Notes under the pieces: model-generated
Told to the model about the DNA's origin: nothing
The model's input: only the letters and a program-made list of their open reading frames with translations
Database searches by the model: none
DNA from: JANNBN01 sp963763885
Lineage (GTDB): Bacteria > Actinomycetota > Acidimicrobiia > Acidimicrobiales > JANYDT01
Assembly: GCA_963763885.1 (NCBI GenBank)
Contig: CAVXQD010000007.1
Coordinates: forward strand, 1,178,001 to 1,242,000
Direction of reading: 5' to 3'
Length of the DNA: 64,000 nucleotides
In this document: positions 8,492 through 16,047 of the stretch, in pieces
Layout of the letters: each line of letters starts with the position of its first letter
Numbering within the stretch: position 1 is the first letter of the stretch
Program-made: the position numbers and the translations under genes

Positions 8492-8701
8492 ATGGACGTA
8501 CACGCCGAACTTGCTGCCAATGTCTGGAAGGTGCTGGTTGAACCTGGCACCGTTGTCGCGGAAGGTGACGTCCTCATGATTCTGGAATCCATGAAGATGG
8601 AAATCCCTGTCGAAGCACCCTGCGCCGGGACCATCACGTCGGTCACCGTGGCGGCCGACTCACAGGTTCAAGACGGCGACCTTCTCGCTGTTATCGGCTA
8701 G
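8492..8701 (+). CDS. Stand-alone biotinyl (BCCP-like) carrier protein
   Basis: 69 residues forming a single biotinyl/lipoyl domain. The biotin-accepting lysine lies in ESMKMEIPVEAP (usual pattern E-[AS]-M-K-M), preceded by VEPGTVVAEGDVLMIL and followed by GTITSVTVAADSQVQDGDLLAVIG. Such free domains carry biotin for acyl-CoA or other carboxylases. Here it is 66 bp ahead of isovaleryl-CoA dehydrogenase and in the same cluster as a carboxylase alpha subunit that has its own biotinyl domain, so it may serve that enzyme, another carboxylase, or a decarboxylase. The domain call is firm; the partner is inference. Confidence 0.88.
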   Translation: MDVHAELAANVWKVLVEPGTVVAEGDVLMILESMKMEIPVEAPCAGTITSVTVAADSQVQDGDLLAVIG

Positions 8702-8767
8702 CCCCAACGCCTGCCCCACGCCCAAACCCAACGCCAAACCCCCAAACAAAGCCGGAGCGTTTCGCCG

Positions 8768-9949
8768 ATGACCGCATTCGATCCAACCATCGTTGCACCG
8801 TCACTCGGCGCAGAGCTCGATGAACTGCGCGCTGTGGTCCGCAAGTTCGCAGAAGCCGAAATCGCACCGCGGGCAGAACAGGTCGACAAGGACAACCAGT
8901 TTCCCGCAGACATGTGGCGCAAACTTGGCGACCTCGGCACCCTTGGCGCCACCGTTCCCGAGCAGTACGGCGGTTCTGGCTTGGGATACCTCGCGCACCT
9001 GGTCACCATGGAAGAGCTTTCGCGGGCATCGGCCAGTGTTGGTCTTTCCTACGGCGCCCACTCCAACCTGCTGGTCAACAACCTTTACCTCAACGGCTCC
9101 GAGGAGCAGCGGTCGAAGTACCTCCCCAAGCTCTGCAGCGGCGAACACGTTGGAGCGCTCGCCATGAGCGAGCCTGGTGCGGGCAGCGACGTGGTTGGTT
9201 CCATGGCATGCCGCGCTGTTCGCCATGGCGACGTCTGGATTGCGAACGGATCCAAGATGTGGATCACAAACGGACCCGACGCAGACGTGCTCGTCGTTTA
9301 TATGCGTACAGCTGAAGCCGAAGCAGGTTCCAAGTGCGTCACTGCGTTCATCGTCGAAAAGACCATGGCCGGGTTCACCACCGGACCAAAGCTGGACAAG
9401 TTGGGCATGCGCGGCTCCAACACTTGCGAGCTCATTTTCAACGACTGCGAAATCCCGCACGCCAACGTGCTGGGTCAGGTCAACCTGGGCGCACACGTAC
9501 TGATGCGCGGCCTCGATTCCGAACGCACCGTGTTGTCCGGTGGTCCAATCGGCATCATGGCAGCAGCGTTCGATTCGGTCATCCCGTACGTGTCCACACG
9601 CAAACAGTTCGGCCAGCCCATTGGCACGTTTGAACTGATGCAAGGCAAGTTGGCCGATATGTACGTGCGCCTACAATCAGCGCGCAGCTTTGCGTATCAG
9701 GTAGCCCGCAACCTGGAGGCTGGCATGAACGTGCGCATGGATGCAGCTGCCTGTCTTCTGTACGCGTCGGAATCCGCAGTGCAGGTTTCGCTGGAAGCCA
9801 TTCAGTCACTGGGTGGCAACGGATACACCAACGAATACCCCACCGGCCGTTTGCTCCGAGACGCCAAGTTGTACGACATCGGCGCCGGAACCAACGAGAT
9901 CCGTCGGATGCTCATCGGCCGCGAAATGCTGGCCGGCACCCGCAGCTAG
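8768..9949 (+). CDS. Isovaleryl-CoA dehydrogenase-like acyl-CoA dehydrogenase
   Basis: 393 residues, full length. It has the acyl-CoA dehydrogenase signatures ALAMSEPGAGSDV and LGGNGYTNEYPTGRLLRDAK. SYGAHSNLLVNNLYLNG is characteristic of isovaleryl-CoA dehydrogenases, and GLDSERTVLSGGPIGIM carries a glutamate at the position of the catalytic base of human IVD (in LDLERLVLAGG). The FAD-dependent reaction makes 3-methylcrotonyl-CoA from isovaleryl-CoA in leucine degradation, which is the substrate of the carboxylase encoded at 11.6-15.2 kb on the other strand. It probably forms an operon with the small biotinyl protein. Closely related acyl-CoA dehydrogenases (for example citronellyl-CoA) are the alternative. 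Confidence 0.88.
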   Translation: MTAFDPTIVAPSLGAELDELRAVVRKFAEAEIAPRAEQVDKDNQFPADMWRKLGDLGTLGATVPEQYGGSGLGYLAHLVTMEELSRASASVGLSYGAHSNLLVNNLYLNGSEEQRSKYLPKLCSGEHVGALAMSEPGAGSDVVGSMACRAVRHGDVWIANGSKMWITNGPDADVLVVYMRTAEAEAGSKCVTAFIVEKTMAGFTTGPKLDKLGMRGSNTCELIFNDCEIPHANVLGQVNLGAHVLMRGLDSERTVLSGGPIGIMAAAFDSVIPYVSTRKQFGQPIGTFELMQGKLADMYVRLQSARSFAYQVARNLEAGMNVRMDAAACLLYASESAVQVSLEAIQSLGGNGYTNEYPTGRLLRDAKLYDIGAGTNEIRRMLIGREMLAGTRS

Positions 9950-9951
9950 CT

Positions 9952-10305
9952 TTACCGCGCTGTCTGGTGCAGTTCGATCAGGTTGCCAGACGGGTCGTGC
10001 AGAAACGACTGGCGGCCCGAGCCCACAGGGACGGGGTCAGAGACATCAATGCCGCGCCCACGGATCTCAATCACCGCTGCATCGATGTCACCCACCTGCA
10101 TCGCGAAGTGCTGCCCTCGATCATCGGGAACGGCCAACTGCAGCAGATGCACCTGCTGGCCGGCAAGGTCTAGCCAGGCACCGGCAAAGTTGAAGTTGGG
10201 TCGGTCGTTGCGAAGGGTGAGACCCAGCACACCGGTGTAGAACTCCACCGCAGCTGCGGTGTCATCCACGTTGAGCGACACATGATGAATCCCGAGCGGC
10301 TGCAT
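9952..10305 (-). CDS. VOC (glyoxalase/bleomycin resistance) family protein
   Basis: 117 residues with one vicinal-oxygen-chelate module: HHVSLNVDDTAAAVEFYTGVLGLTLRNDRP at the start and QSFLHDPSGNLIELHQ at the end. The His near residue 7 and the Glu in NLIELHQ are in the positions of VOC metal ligands. It presumably binds a divalent metal and works as a homodimer; substrate unknown. It converges on the dehydrogenase gene with 2 bp between stops. Downstream member of a minus-strand series after the DHFR-like gene, with a 12-bp gap. Confidence 0.82.
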   Translation of the reverse strand: MQPLGIHHVSLNVDDTAAAVEFYTGVLGLTLRNDRPNFNFAGAWLDLAGQQVHLLQLAVPDDRGQHFAMQVGDIDAAVIEIRGRGIDVSDPVPVGSGRQSFLHDPSGNLIELHQTAR

Positions 10306-10317
10306 GCACGGAGTCTG

Positions 10318-10983
10318 TCAGATGCCCGGTCCAGCGGCACCGGCCGAATCCGCAGACTCGACCGAATCGACCGAATCCCCACGCCTCACCGTGTAGCGGA
10401 GATGCGTGACACGGTCCCCGTTGATGATGGTCGGGCCGTCGAGCATCGTCACGCCAACGTCGGCCGGTCGTTCTGCGAAGAAGCGAATTCCGGTGCCAAG
10501 CAACACCGGCACCAAGTCGATGTTGATCTCGTCCAGCAATCCAAGCGCAAGACACTGCTGCGCGATGTTCGGCCCAGCGACCCCAACAGTCTTGCTGCCA
10601 GCCACCGCGCTGGCCTGTTTCACTGCAGATGCCACGCCGTCGTGCACAAACGTGAACGGCACATCGTCACGCGGCCATCCGTCTGGCAGCGCGTGCGTTG
10701 CGTGCGTCACCACAAACACGGGGACATTCAACGGATGGTTGCCACCCCAGCCGTTGGTGTAATCAAAGATGCGCCGACCGACCACCAACGCACCAACCTC
10801 GTCGATCAGCCCATGCAGGTAGCCAGCACTCGCCGGCGAGATTTTAGACACCATGCCCATGCCCGGCCAGCGCACCTCGGTTGCGCCGTTCCCATACCAA
10901 TCGAACAACGGCCCCACGCTGTCGTCCGGCCGGGCGATGAACCCGTCGAGCGACATCGAGAAGCCTGCAACGACACGGGCCAT
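10318..10983 (-). CDS. Dihydrofolate reductase-family (RibD C-terminal type) protein
   Basis: 221 residues: VVAGFSMSLDGFIARPDDSVGPLFDW at the start, VVGRRIFDYTNGWGG, KTVGVAGPNIAQQCLALGLLDEINIDLVPVLLGTGIRFF in the second half. This is the RibD-C/DHFR-like fold common in actinobacteria, probably an NADPH-dependent reductase of unknown substrate rather than the folate enzyme itself. The last ~20 residues (GDSVDSVESADSAG) are a low-complexity tail encoded by short repeats. It lies 17 bp downstream of the esterase gene and may be part of the same transcript. Confidence 0.82.
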   Translation of the reverse strand: MARVVAGFSMSLDGFIARPDDSVGPLFDWYGNGATEVRWPGMGMVSKISPASAGYLHGLIDEVGALVVGRRIFDYTNGWGGNHPLNVPVFVVTHATHALPDGWPRDDVPFTFVHDGVASAVKQASAVAGSKTVGVAGPNIAQQCLALGLLDEINIDLVPVLLGTGIRFFAERPADVGVTMLDGPTIINGDRVTHLRYTVRRGDSVDSVESADSAGAAGPGI

Positions 10984-11000
10984 TGGGGTGCGTCTTCCCT

Positions 11001-11633
11001 CTAGACGTTGGGACCGGCACCGCCGGTGAGGTCGTGGATGACGCCAGCAATCACGTCGGCAACGCTGACCGGCACCTCGTGTCCACCCGGATGCAGGTGG
11101 AGGGACGAGGCGACTCCAGCCGTAACAGCTTGTCGATGCAGTCGTTCACCAAACATCACGTCGACCACCGCATCGTCTTCGCCGTGGATCACCAACAACT
11201 GGAGCGGCGCAGTGCTCCTCTTCGGAACAACGCCCTCAGGAAGGAACGCCCCGATTGCAGCAACGGCACGAACGTCATGCGAGCCTGCATCCGCATCGGA
11301 ATCCGCATCGGAATCTGCATCGGAACCCGCATCGAACGCCAAAGCCAGCGCAACTGCTCCGCCCTGCGAGAACCCGATGAGCACAGACGGTCCGGTCAGC
11401 CGGGACCGCACCCACGCAGCAGCCTCTGCGGCCGTTGGGAACGTCGGATCACCCTCGTCGAACCATGCCAACGACGAGCGGCCATCACTTGCGGTGAGCA
11501 CGACAGGCCCAGCCATCAGGTGCAGATCGACCTGCGGGAGCCGGGCTGCCAGCGCCTGGCAGAACGGCAACCACGCTGCAGGCGCGCTGTCATAGCCATG
11601 CAGCAACACCACGGAGACTGCGGCCGTACTCAC
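11001..11633 (-). CDS. Phospholipase/carboxylesterase-type alpha/beta hydrolase
   Basis: 210 residues. VVLLHGYDSAPAAWLPF gives the oxyanion region; the nucleophile elbow is GFSQGGAVA with serine, the acid is in VIHGEDDAVVD, and the histidine in HPGGHEVP. It resembles small bacterial carboxylesterases (YpfH/Sso type). Residues around 100-116 are an Asp/Ala/Ser repeat (DADSDADSDADAG) encoded by a 12-bp tandem repeat, in a surface loop. The GTG start overlaps the TGA of the carboxylase alpha gene (GTGA), so translation is probably coupled to it. A role as an acyl-ester or thioester hydrolase in the same pathway is possible. Confidence 0.8.
   Translation of the reverse strand: MSTAAVSVVLLHGYDSAPAAWLPFCQALAARLPQVDLHLMAGPVVLTASDGRSSLAWFDEGDPTFPTAAEAAAWVRSRLTGPSVLIGFSQGGAVALALAFDAGSDADSDADSDADAGSHDVRAVAAIGAFLPEGVVPKRSTAPLQLLVIHGEDDAVVDVMFGERLHRQAVTAGVASSLHLHPGGHEVPVSVADVIAGVIHDLTGGAGPNV
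11287..11334. repeat. 12-bp tandem repeat inside the esterase gene
   Basis: Units of GCATCGGAATCC type occupy 11293, 11305, 11317 and 11329, preceded by a half unit at 11287. In the gene they encode Asp-Ala-Asp-Ser repeats. Copy number is likely to vary between strains by slippage without frame loss. Confidence 0.8.
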
Positions 11634-13624
11634 TCCAGCACCACCAAGACCTGGCGTGCGTCAACCTGGTCGCCCTCGGCGACGCGAACCTCCATAACGG
11701 TTGCAGCGGCAGCCGCACGAATGGTGTGTTCCATCTTCATAGCTTCCAACACCACCAGCACCTGGCCTTCCTGAACTACATCACCAACGGCCACGCGCAC
11801 GGCAACGATGCGCCCGGGGACAGGAGCCGCTGTACCGGAACCGGCAGCCAACGCACTGGGCACGGTGAAACGAGGAAGCAGCGTCAGAGAGGTCTGACCC
11901 TGGGCAGAGTTGGCCCACCATTGTTCGCCATAAACATCTGTGTACTGATTAACAGAGACAACTGTTCCGAAACCCGCAACGGATAAGCCGGGTTCGTCTG
12001 AGCCCAACGGCGTCACCAGCCACTGGCCGACCGAGCGCTGCGACGCCGAAGCCGAAGCCGTGCGTCCAGCGATGGACCACTTGACGGTGTTGCCGTCAAT
12101 CCAGTACTCCACCGGCACACGTTCATCATCAAGGACGAACCGCTGGCCCTGCGTTGCCATGTTGCGCCAACCCGACGGGGCGAACCCCCATCGCGAATCC
12201 GTAGACCGGTGGGCAGCGGCACGAGCAGCGATGATGGCGGCCAAGTGCGCGTCGGTCACGCTGGCATCGAGGACGGGCGACATTACGTGCGCGAACCGAT
12301 CGAGGAACGCAGTGGTGGTGTCGCCCGCCAGAAATGCCGGATCACCCAGGATTGCCGCCAAGCTGGCTGCATTGGTGGTGACCCCGTGGACGGCGGTGCC
12401 CAACAGTTCACGACGGAGCACAGCAGCGGCCTGCGCACGCGTCGGCGCATGACTGATGACCTTTGCCAGCATCGGGTCGTAGTGCGGCGACACAGCGCTG
12501 CCAGACTCCACCCCACTGTCCCAGCGGACGCCGTGGGTGCCAGCTGGCCGCAACCGACGCAGGGTGCCAACTGACGGCATGTAGCCGTTAGCCGGATCCT
12601 CTGCGTACAGACGAACTTCAATGGCATGGCCTTCGCAGGTGATTTGCTCCTGCGTCAGCGGCAAGGGCAGCCCGTTTGCCACGTCGATCTGCCAACGCAC
12701 CAAATCTGAACGGGTGATGCACTCCGTTACCGGGTGCTCAACCTGCAGCCGAGTGTTCATTTCCAGGAAGTAGAACGCACCGTCCGCGTCCAGCAGGTAC
12801 TCAACCGTCCCGGCCCCCACATAGCCAATCGCCCGAGCAAGCGACACCGAAGCAGCACCCATCTGCTCGCGCAGCGACGGGGAAACTGCGGGCGAGGGTG
12901 CTTCTTCCACGATCTTCTGATGGCGACGCTGGATGGAACACTCTCGCTCGAAGAGGTGAACCACGTTGCCGTGCGTGTCGCCGAAGATCTGGATCTCGAT
13001 GTGCCGAGGGCCTACCAGCAGTCGCTCGAGAAAGACGGAGCCGTCACCGAACGACGATGCAGCTTCACGCTGGGCACCCTCGATGGCTTCTTCCAGCTCC
13101 GCCTGGATATGCACTGCGCGCATACCTTTTCCGCCACCACCGGCCGAAGCCTTGACCAGCAACGGATACCCAACCGACGATGCAGCGATGTGCCATTGAC
13201 CCCGGTCGGCGCCGACCACGGCCGACGGAAGGATGGGCACGCCAGCGGCCGCGGCCAATGCCTTGGCCTCAACCTTGGTACCCATCTCACGGATGTTGGC
13301 CGGCGTTGGGCCAATCCACGTCAGCCCAGCATCAACAACAGCTTGTGCAAAGGCGGCGTTCTCGGACAGAAATCCGTAACCCGGATGGATTGCATCGGCT
13401 CCACTGCGTTTTGCCGCAGCGATGAGTGCATCGACACGCAGGTAGCTGTCGGCCGCGCTCAGCCCGCCCAACGGGACGGACACATCGGCTTCACCGACAA
13501 ACGGGGCGCCGGCATCGGCGTCGGAATAGACCGCAACCGTCTGCAATCCCAGCAAGCGGCACGTACGGAAGATGCGGCGAGTGATCTCGCCTCGGTTGGC
13601 AACAAGAACGGAAGTGATTGTCAT
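11630..13624 (-). CDS. Methylcrotonyl/acetyl-/propionyl-CoA carboxylase, biotin carboxylase + BCCP subunit
   Basis: 664 residues. Biotin carboxylase domain about 1-445: VLVANRGEITRRIFRTCRLLG, IHPGYGFLSENAAFA, LLVKASAGGGGKGMR (ATP-grasp glycine loop), FLERLL and HIEIQIFGD, FFLEMNTRLQVEHPVTE (catalytic ENxRLQVEHPVTE pattern). A BT-type linker follows, and the biotinyl domain ends the protein with VLEAMKMEHT; the lysine accepts biotin. The domain layout is that of alpha subunits of acyl-CoA carboxylases such as MCC. Together with the carboxyltransferase gene just upstream and isovaleryl-CoA dehydrogenase nearby, 3-methylcrotonyl-CoA is the most likely substrate; geranyl-CoA is an alternative given the AtuA-like gene. 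Confidence 0.88.
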   Translation of the reverse strand: MTITSVLVANRGEITRRIFRTCRLLGLQTVAVYSDADAGAPFVGEADVSVPLGGLSAADSYLRVDALIAAAKRSGADAIHPGYGFLSENAAFAQAVVDAGLTWIGPTPANIREMGTKVEAKALAAAAGVPILPSAVVGADRGQWHIAASSVGYPLLVKASAGGGGKGMRAVHIQAELEEAIEGAQREAASSFGDGSVFLERLLVGPRHIEIQIFGDTHGNVVHLFERECSIQRRHQKIVEEAPSPAVSPSLREQMGAASVSLARAIGYVGAGTVEYLLDADGAFYFLEMNTRLQVEHPVTECITRSDLVRWQIDVANGLPLPLTQEQITCEGHAIEVRLYAEDPANGYMPSVGTLRRLRPAGTHGVRWDSGVESGSAVSPHYDPMLAKVISHAPTRAQAAAVLRRELLGTAVHGVTTNAASLAAILGDPAFLAGDTTTAFLDRFAHVMSPVLDASVTDAHLAAIIAARAAAHRSTDSRWGFAPSGWRNMATQGQRFVLDDERVPVEYWIDGNTVKWSIAGRTASASASQRSVGQWLVTPLGSDEPGLSVAGFGTVVSVNQYTDVYGEQWWANSAQGQTSLTLLPRFTVPSALAAGSGTAAPVPGRIVAVRVAVGDVVQEGQVLVVLEAMKMEHTIRAAAAATVMEVRVAEGDQVDARQVLVVLE

Positions 13625-13635
13625 GGTATGTACAC

Positions 13636-15210
13636 CTACATCCTGAAGACGCCGAAGGCGGAAGAGCCCGCAATGGTCTGGTTGTGCACCACAGACAACG
13701 CAATGCCAAGCACCGTGCGCGTGTCACGCGGATCGATCACGCCGTCGTCCCAAATCTGCCCGCTTGCATAGAGGGCCGTGGACTCGGCTTCCACCTGGGC
13801 TTCAAGCGCTGCAATGGCCTCGGGGTCTCGGCCCTTGGTGACGATGTTCATCACGCCTGCCAACTGCTTCGGGCCCATCACCGCAATCCGATGGTTGGGC
13901 CAGGTGAACACAAACCGCGGGTCATACGCTCGGCCACTCATGCCGTAATTACCGGCACCGTATGAGGCTCCAACCATCAACGTGAGGTGCGGCACCGTGG
14001 AGTTGGAGACCGCGTTGATGAGCTTGGCGCCGTCTTTGATGATGCCCCCCTGCTCGTACTGCGTACCCACCATGAAGCCGGTGATGTTCTGCACGAACAA
14101 GATGGGAACGTCGATCCGATTGCACAGCTGGATGAACTGTGCGCCCTTCTGCGACTCTTCGCTGAACAGGATGCCGTTGTTGGCCAACACGCCAACCGGG
14201 TACCCCTGGATGGAACCCCAACCGGTGACTAGCTGTGTACCGTAGAGCGGCTTGAACTCTTCGAACCGGCTGCCATCCAACACACGGGCGAGGATTTCGC
14301 GGGTATCGAACGGCACCCGCACATCGGCGGATGCGCAACCCAGCAACTCATCGGTGTCGTGAACCGGGGCGTCGGCAGGAAGTGACGGGCCAGGCCCAAG
14401 GCGACGCCAATTGAGGTGCCGCACAATGTCACGGCCAAGACGCAATGCGTCCATCTCGTCGACCGCCAGGTAATCCGACAAGCCGCTGATGGTGGAGTGC
14501 ATGTCGGCACCGCCCAAGGACTCTTCATCTGCGTCTTCGTTGATGGCCATCTTCACCAACGGCGGACCGCCAAGGAACACTTGCGCACGTTCCTTGACCA
14601 TCACCACGTAGTCACTCATGCCAGGCGTGTACGCACCGCCAGCGGTGGATGGGCCAAACACCAACGAGATGGTTGGTATGCCAGCAGCCGACATGCGAGT
14701 GAGGTTCTTGAAGCTTGCGCCGCCCGGCACGAAGATCTCGGACTGCTTCGGGAGATCGGCTCCGGCGGACTCGGTCAATGAGATGTAGGGCAATCGGTTC
14801 TGCGCAGCGATTTCCATGCCCCGCAACGACTTCTTCACCGTGGACGGATTCGACGACCCGCCGCGGACAGTCATGTCGGTCCCGTTGAGGAGGCACTCGA
14901 CTCCGTGGATAAGCCCGATGGCGTTAACCGTGCCGGCCCCTACGCTGCTGCTCCCGGTGCCGTACCCGGCAAGGGCATGCAGTTCGAGCAAGGGCGAGTC
15001 CGGATCGACCAGCATCTCCATCCGCTCGCGGACCAACATTTTGCCGCGCTCGCGGTGGCGGGCGATGTACCGCTCACCACCGGCAATCACACCAGCTTGT
15101 TGTTGCGCGTTCACTTCGTCGAGCAGTGCCTGCATCGCTTCGCGGTTGGCGGCGTAGCTCGGCGAACGGGTATCCAGACGGGTAGGCAGCACCGGAGGAA
15201 GTTCGATCAC
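13636..15210 (-). CDS. Acyl-CoA (methylcrotonyl-CoA) carboxylase carboxyltransferase subunit
   Basis: 524 residues, full length for MCC beta. It shows RGKMLVRERMEMLVDPDSPLLE, SLTESAGADLPKQSEIF, FGPSTAGGAYTPGMSDY, and the C-terminal half GYPVGVLANNGILFSEESQKGAQFIQLCN with QNITGFMVG. These include the two oxyanion-stabilising glycine-rich stretches of the crotonase-like domains. TESAGADLP and the length favour the MCC/GCC subgroup over propionyl-CoA carboxylase. It is the first gene of the alpha/beta operon, 11 bp before the alpha start. It transfers carboxybiotin CO2 to the gamma-carbon of the acyl-CoA. Confidence 0.9.
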   Translation of the reverse strand: MIELPPVLPTRLDTRSPSYAANREAMQALLDEVNAQQQAGVIAGGERYIARHRERGKMLVRERMEMLVDPDSPLLELHALAGYGTGSSSVGAGTVNAIGLIHGVECLLNGTDMTVRGGSSNPSTVKKSLRGMEIAAQNRLPYISLTESAGADLPKQSEIFVPGGASFKNLTRMSAAGIPTISLVFGPSTAGGAYTPGMSDYVVMVKERAQVFLGGPPLVKMAINEDADEESLGGADMHSTISGLSDYLAVDEMDALRLGRDIVRHLNWRRLGPGPSLPADAPVHDTDELLGCASADVRVPFDTREILARVLDGSRFEEFKPLYGTQLVTGWGSIQGYPVGVLANNGILFSEESQKGAQFIQLCNRIDVPILFVQNITGFMVGTQYEQGGIIKDGAKLINAVSNSTVPHLTLMVGASYGAGNYGMSGRAYDPRFVFTWPNHRIAVMGPKQLAGVMNIVTKGRDPEAIAALEAQVEAESTALYASGQIWDDGVIDPRDTRTVLGIALSVVHNQTIAGSSAFGVFRM

Positions 15211-15246
15211 CGAGTCAACCTACCGTCTTCGATCCTTGCGCACCAT

Positions 15247-15284
15247 CCGTCACCAAACCGCCTTCTTGGTCGGTTTCGTGACGG
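15247..15284 (-). terminator. Hairpin after DUF1003 gene
   Basis: CCGTCACCAAACCG (15247-15260) pairs with CGGTTTCGTGACGG (15271-15284) with one internal mismatch and a 10-nt loop. It lies between the DUF1003 stop and the carboxyltransferase start, so it probably ends the DUF1003/MgtE transcript. No T-run. Confidence 0.5.
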
Positions 15285-15300
15285 ATCTTCGATTCGATTC

Positions 15301-16047
15301 CTAGCGCGGGTCGGAGTTTTGTTTGTCCGAGACCTTCTCGACGCGGGCTTGCTGCTCCGCGCGGGCCACGGCGGTTGCGCGATCCATGGCACGTTCAAGG
15401 GCCTTGTCGACCTCGCTGACCGTTGCCACATCGGACAATGCCATGCGGATGGATGCCAGCTCACGGCTGATGAACTCGGCCTCGGCTTGCGTGCGTGAAG
15501 CGACCTGACGATCACGTTCGTTCTGTCGATGGTCCCTGACCTCTTGTCGATTCTGCGCAAGCAGGATGAGCGGCGCCGCGTAGGCAGCCTGCAACGACAA
15601 GATCAACGTGAGGAACTGAAACGGGTACGGGTCGAACGACAACCGGTGCGCATCACGAGACGGGCTGGCCCCGGGGAACGCCACGTTCCAAATGATCCAC
15701 GACAGGATGAAGACCGATTGATACACAAGGAACCGGCCGGTTCCGATGAAGCGAGCGATGGTCTCAGAGAAACGACCGAAGGCCTCGGTGTCGTAGCGAA
15801 CACCAAAACTGAGGCCACGCCGACGCGGCGCACCAAGGTCGACGCGCGACCGCGACGGGGTGGGAATGACACGAGCCCGGCGTTCGGTATGCCCGGCCTT
15901 CGGCGCGATCTCATTAAGCAGCGGCGCGCGGTCCAGCTCTGGCTGCCCATCGAACATGTCGAAACCAACACGCTCGACGTCTGCGTTGTCTTCCGTGCGG
16001 CGGCTGGCCCTCCCGAGTGCTCCACGTCTGGTCATCGGCGTCGCCAC
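15301..16047 (-). CDS. DUF1003 membrane protein
   Basis: 248 residues. An N-terminal ~90 residues, basic and polar, is followed by FSETIARFIGTGRFLVYQSVFILSWIIWNV and a second hydrophobic segment FQFLTLILSLQAAYAAPLILLAQNRQ; this two-helix pattern defines DUF1003. The C-terminal third (about 170-248) is highly charged and probably coiled-coil. It overlaps the end of the MgtE-like gene by 16 bp (GTG start at 16047; ATG 16035 is the alternative), so the pair is translationally linked. The same neighbourhood occurs in mycobacteria. A role with magnesium homeostasis is guessed from context only. Confidence 0.82.
   Translation of the reverse strand: MATPMTRRGALGRASRRTEDNADVERVGFDMFDGQPELDRAPLLNEIAPKAGHTERRARVIPTPSRSRVDLGAPRRRGLSFGVRYDTEAFGRFSETIARFIGTGRFLVYQSVFILSWIIWNVAFPGASPSRDAHRLSFDPYPFQFLTLILSLQAAYAAPLILLAQNRQEVRDHRQNERDRQVASRTQAEAEFISRELASIRMALSDVATVSEVDKALERAMDRATAVARAEQQARVEKVSDKQNSDPR

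Noticed and set aside
12734..13771. 345-codon plus-strand ORF opposite the biotin carboxylase gene
   Set aside because: Shadow of a gene with all catalytic motifs on the other strand.
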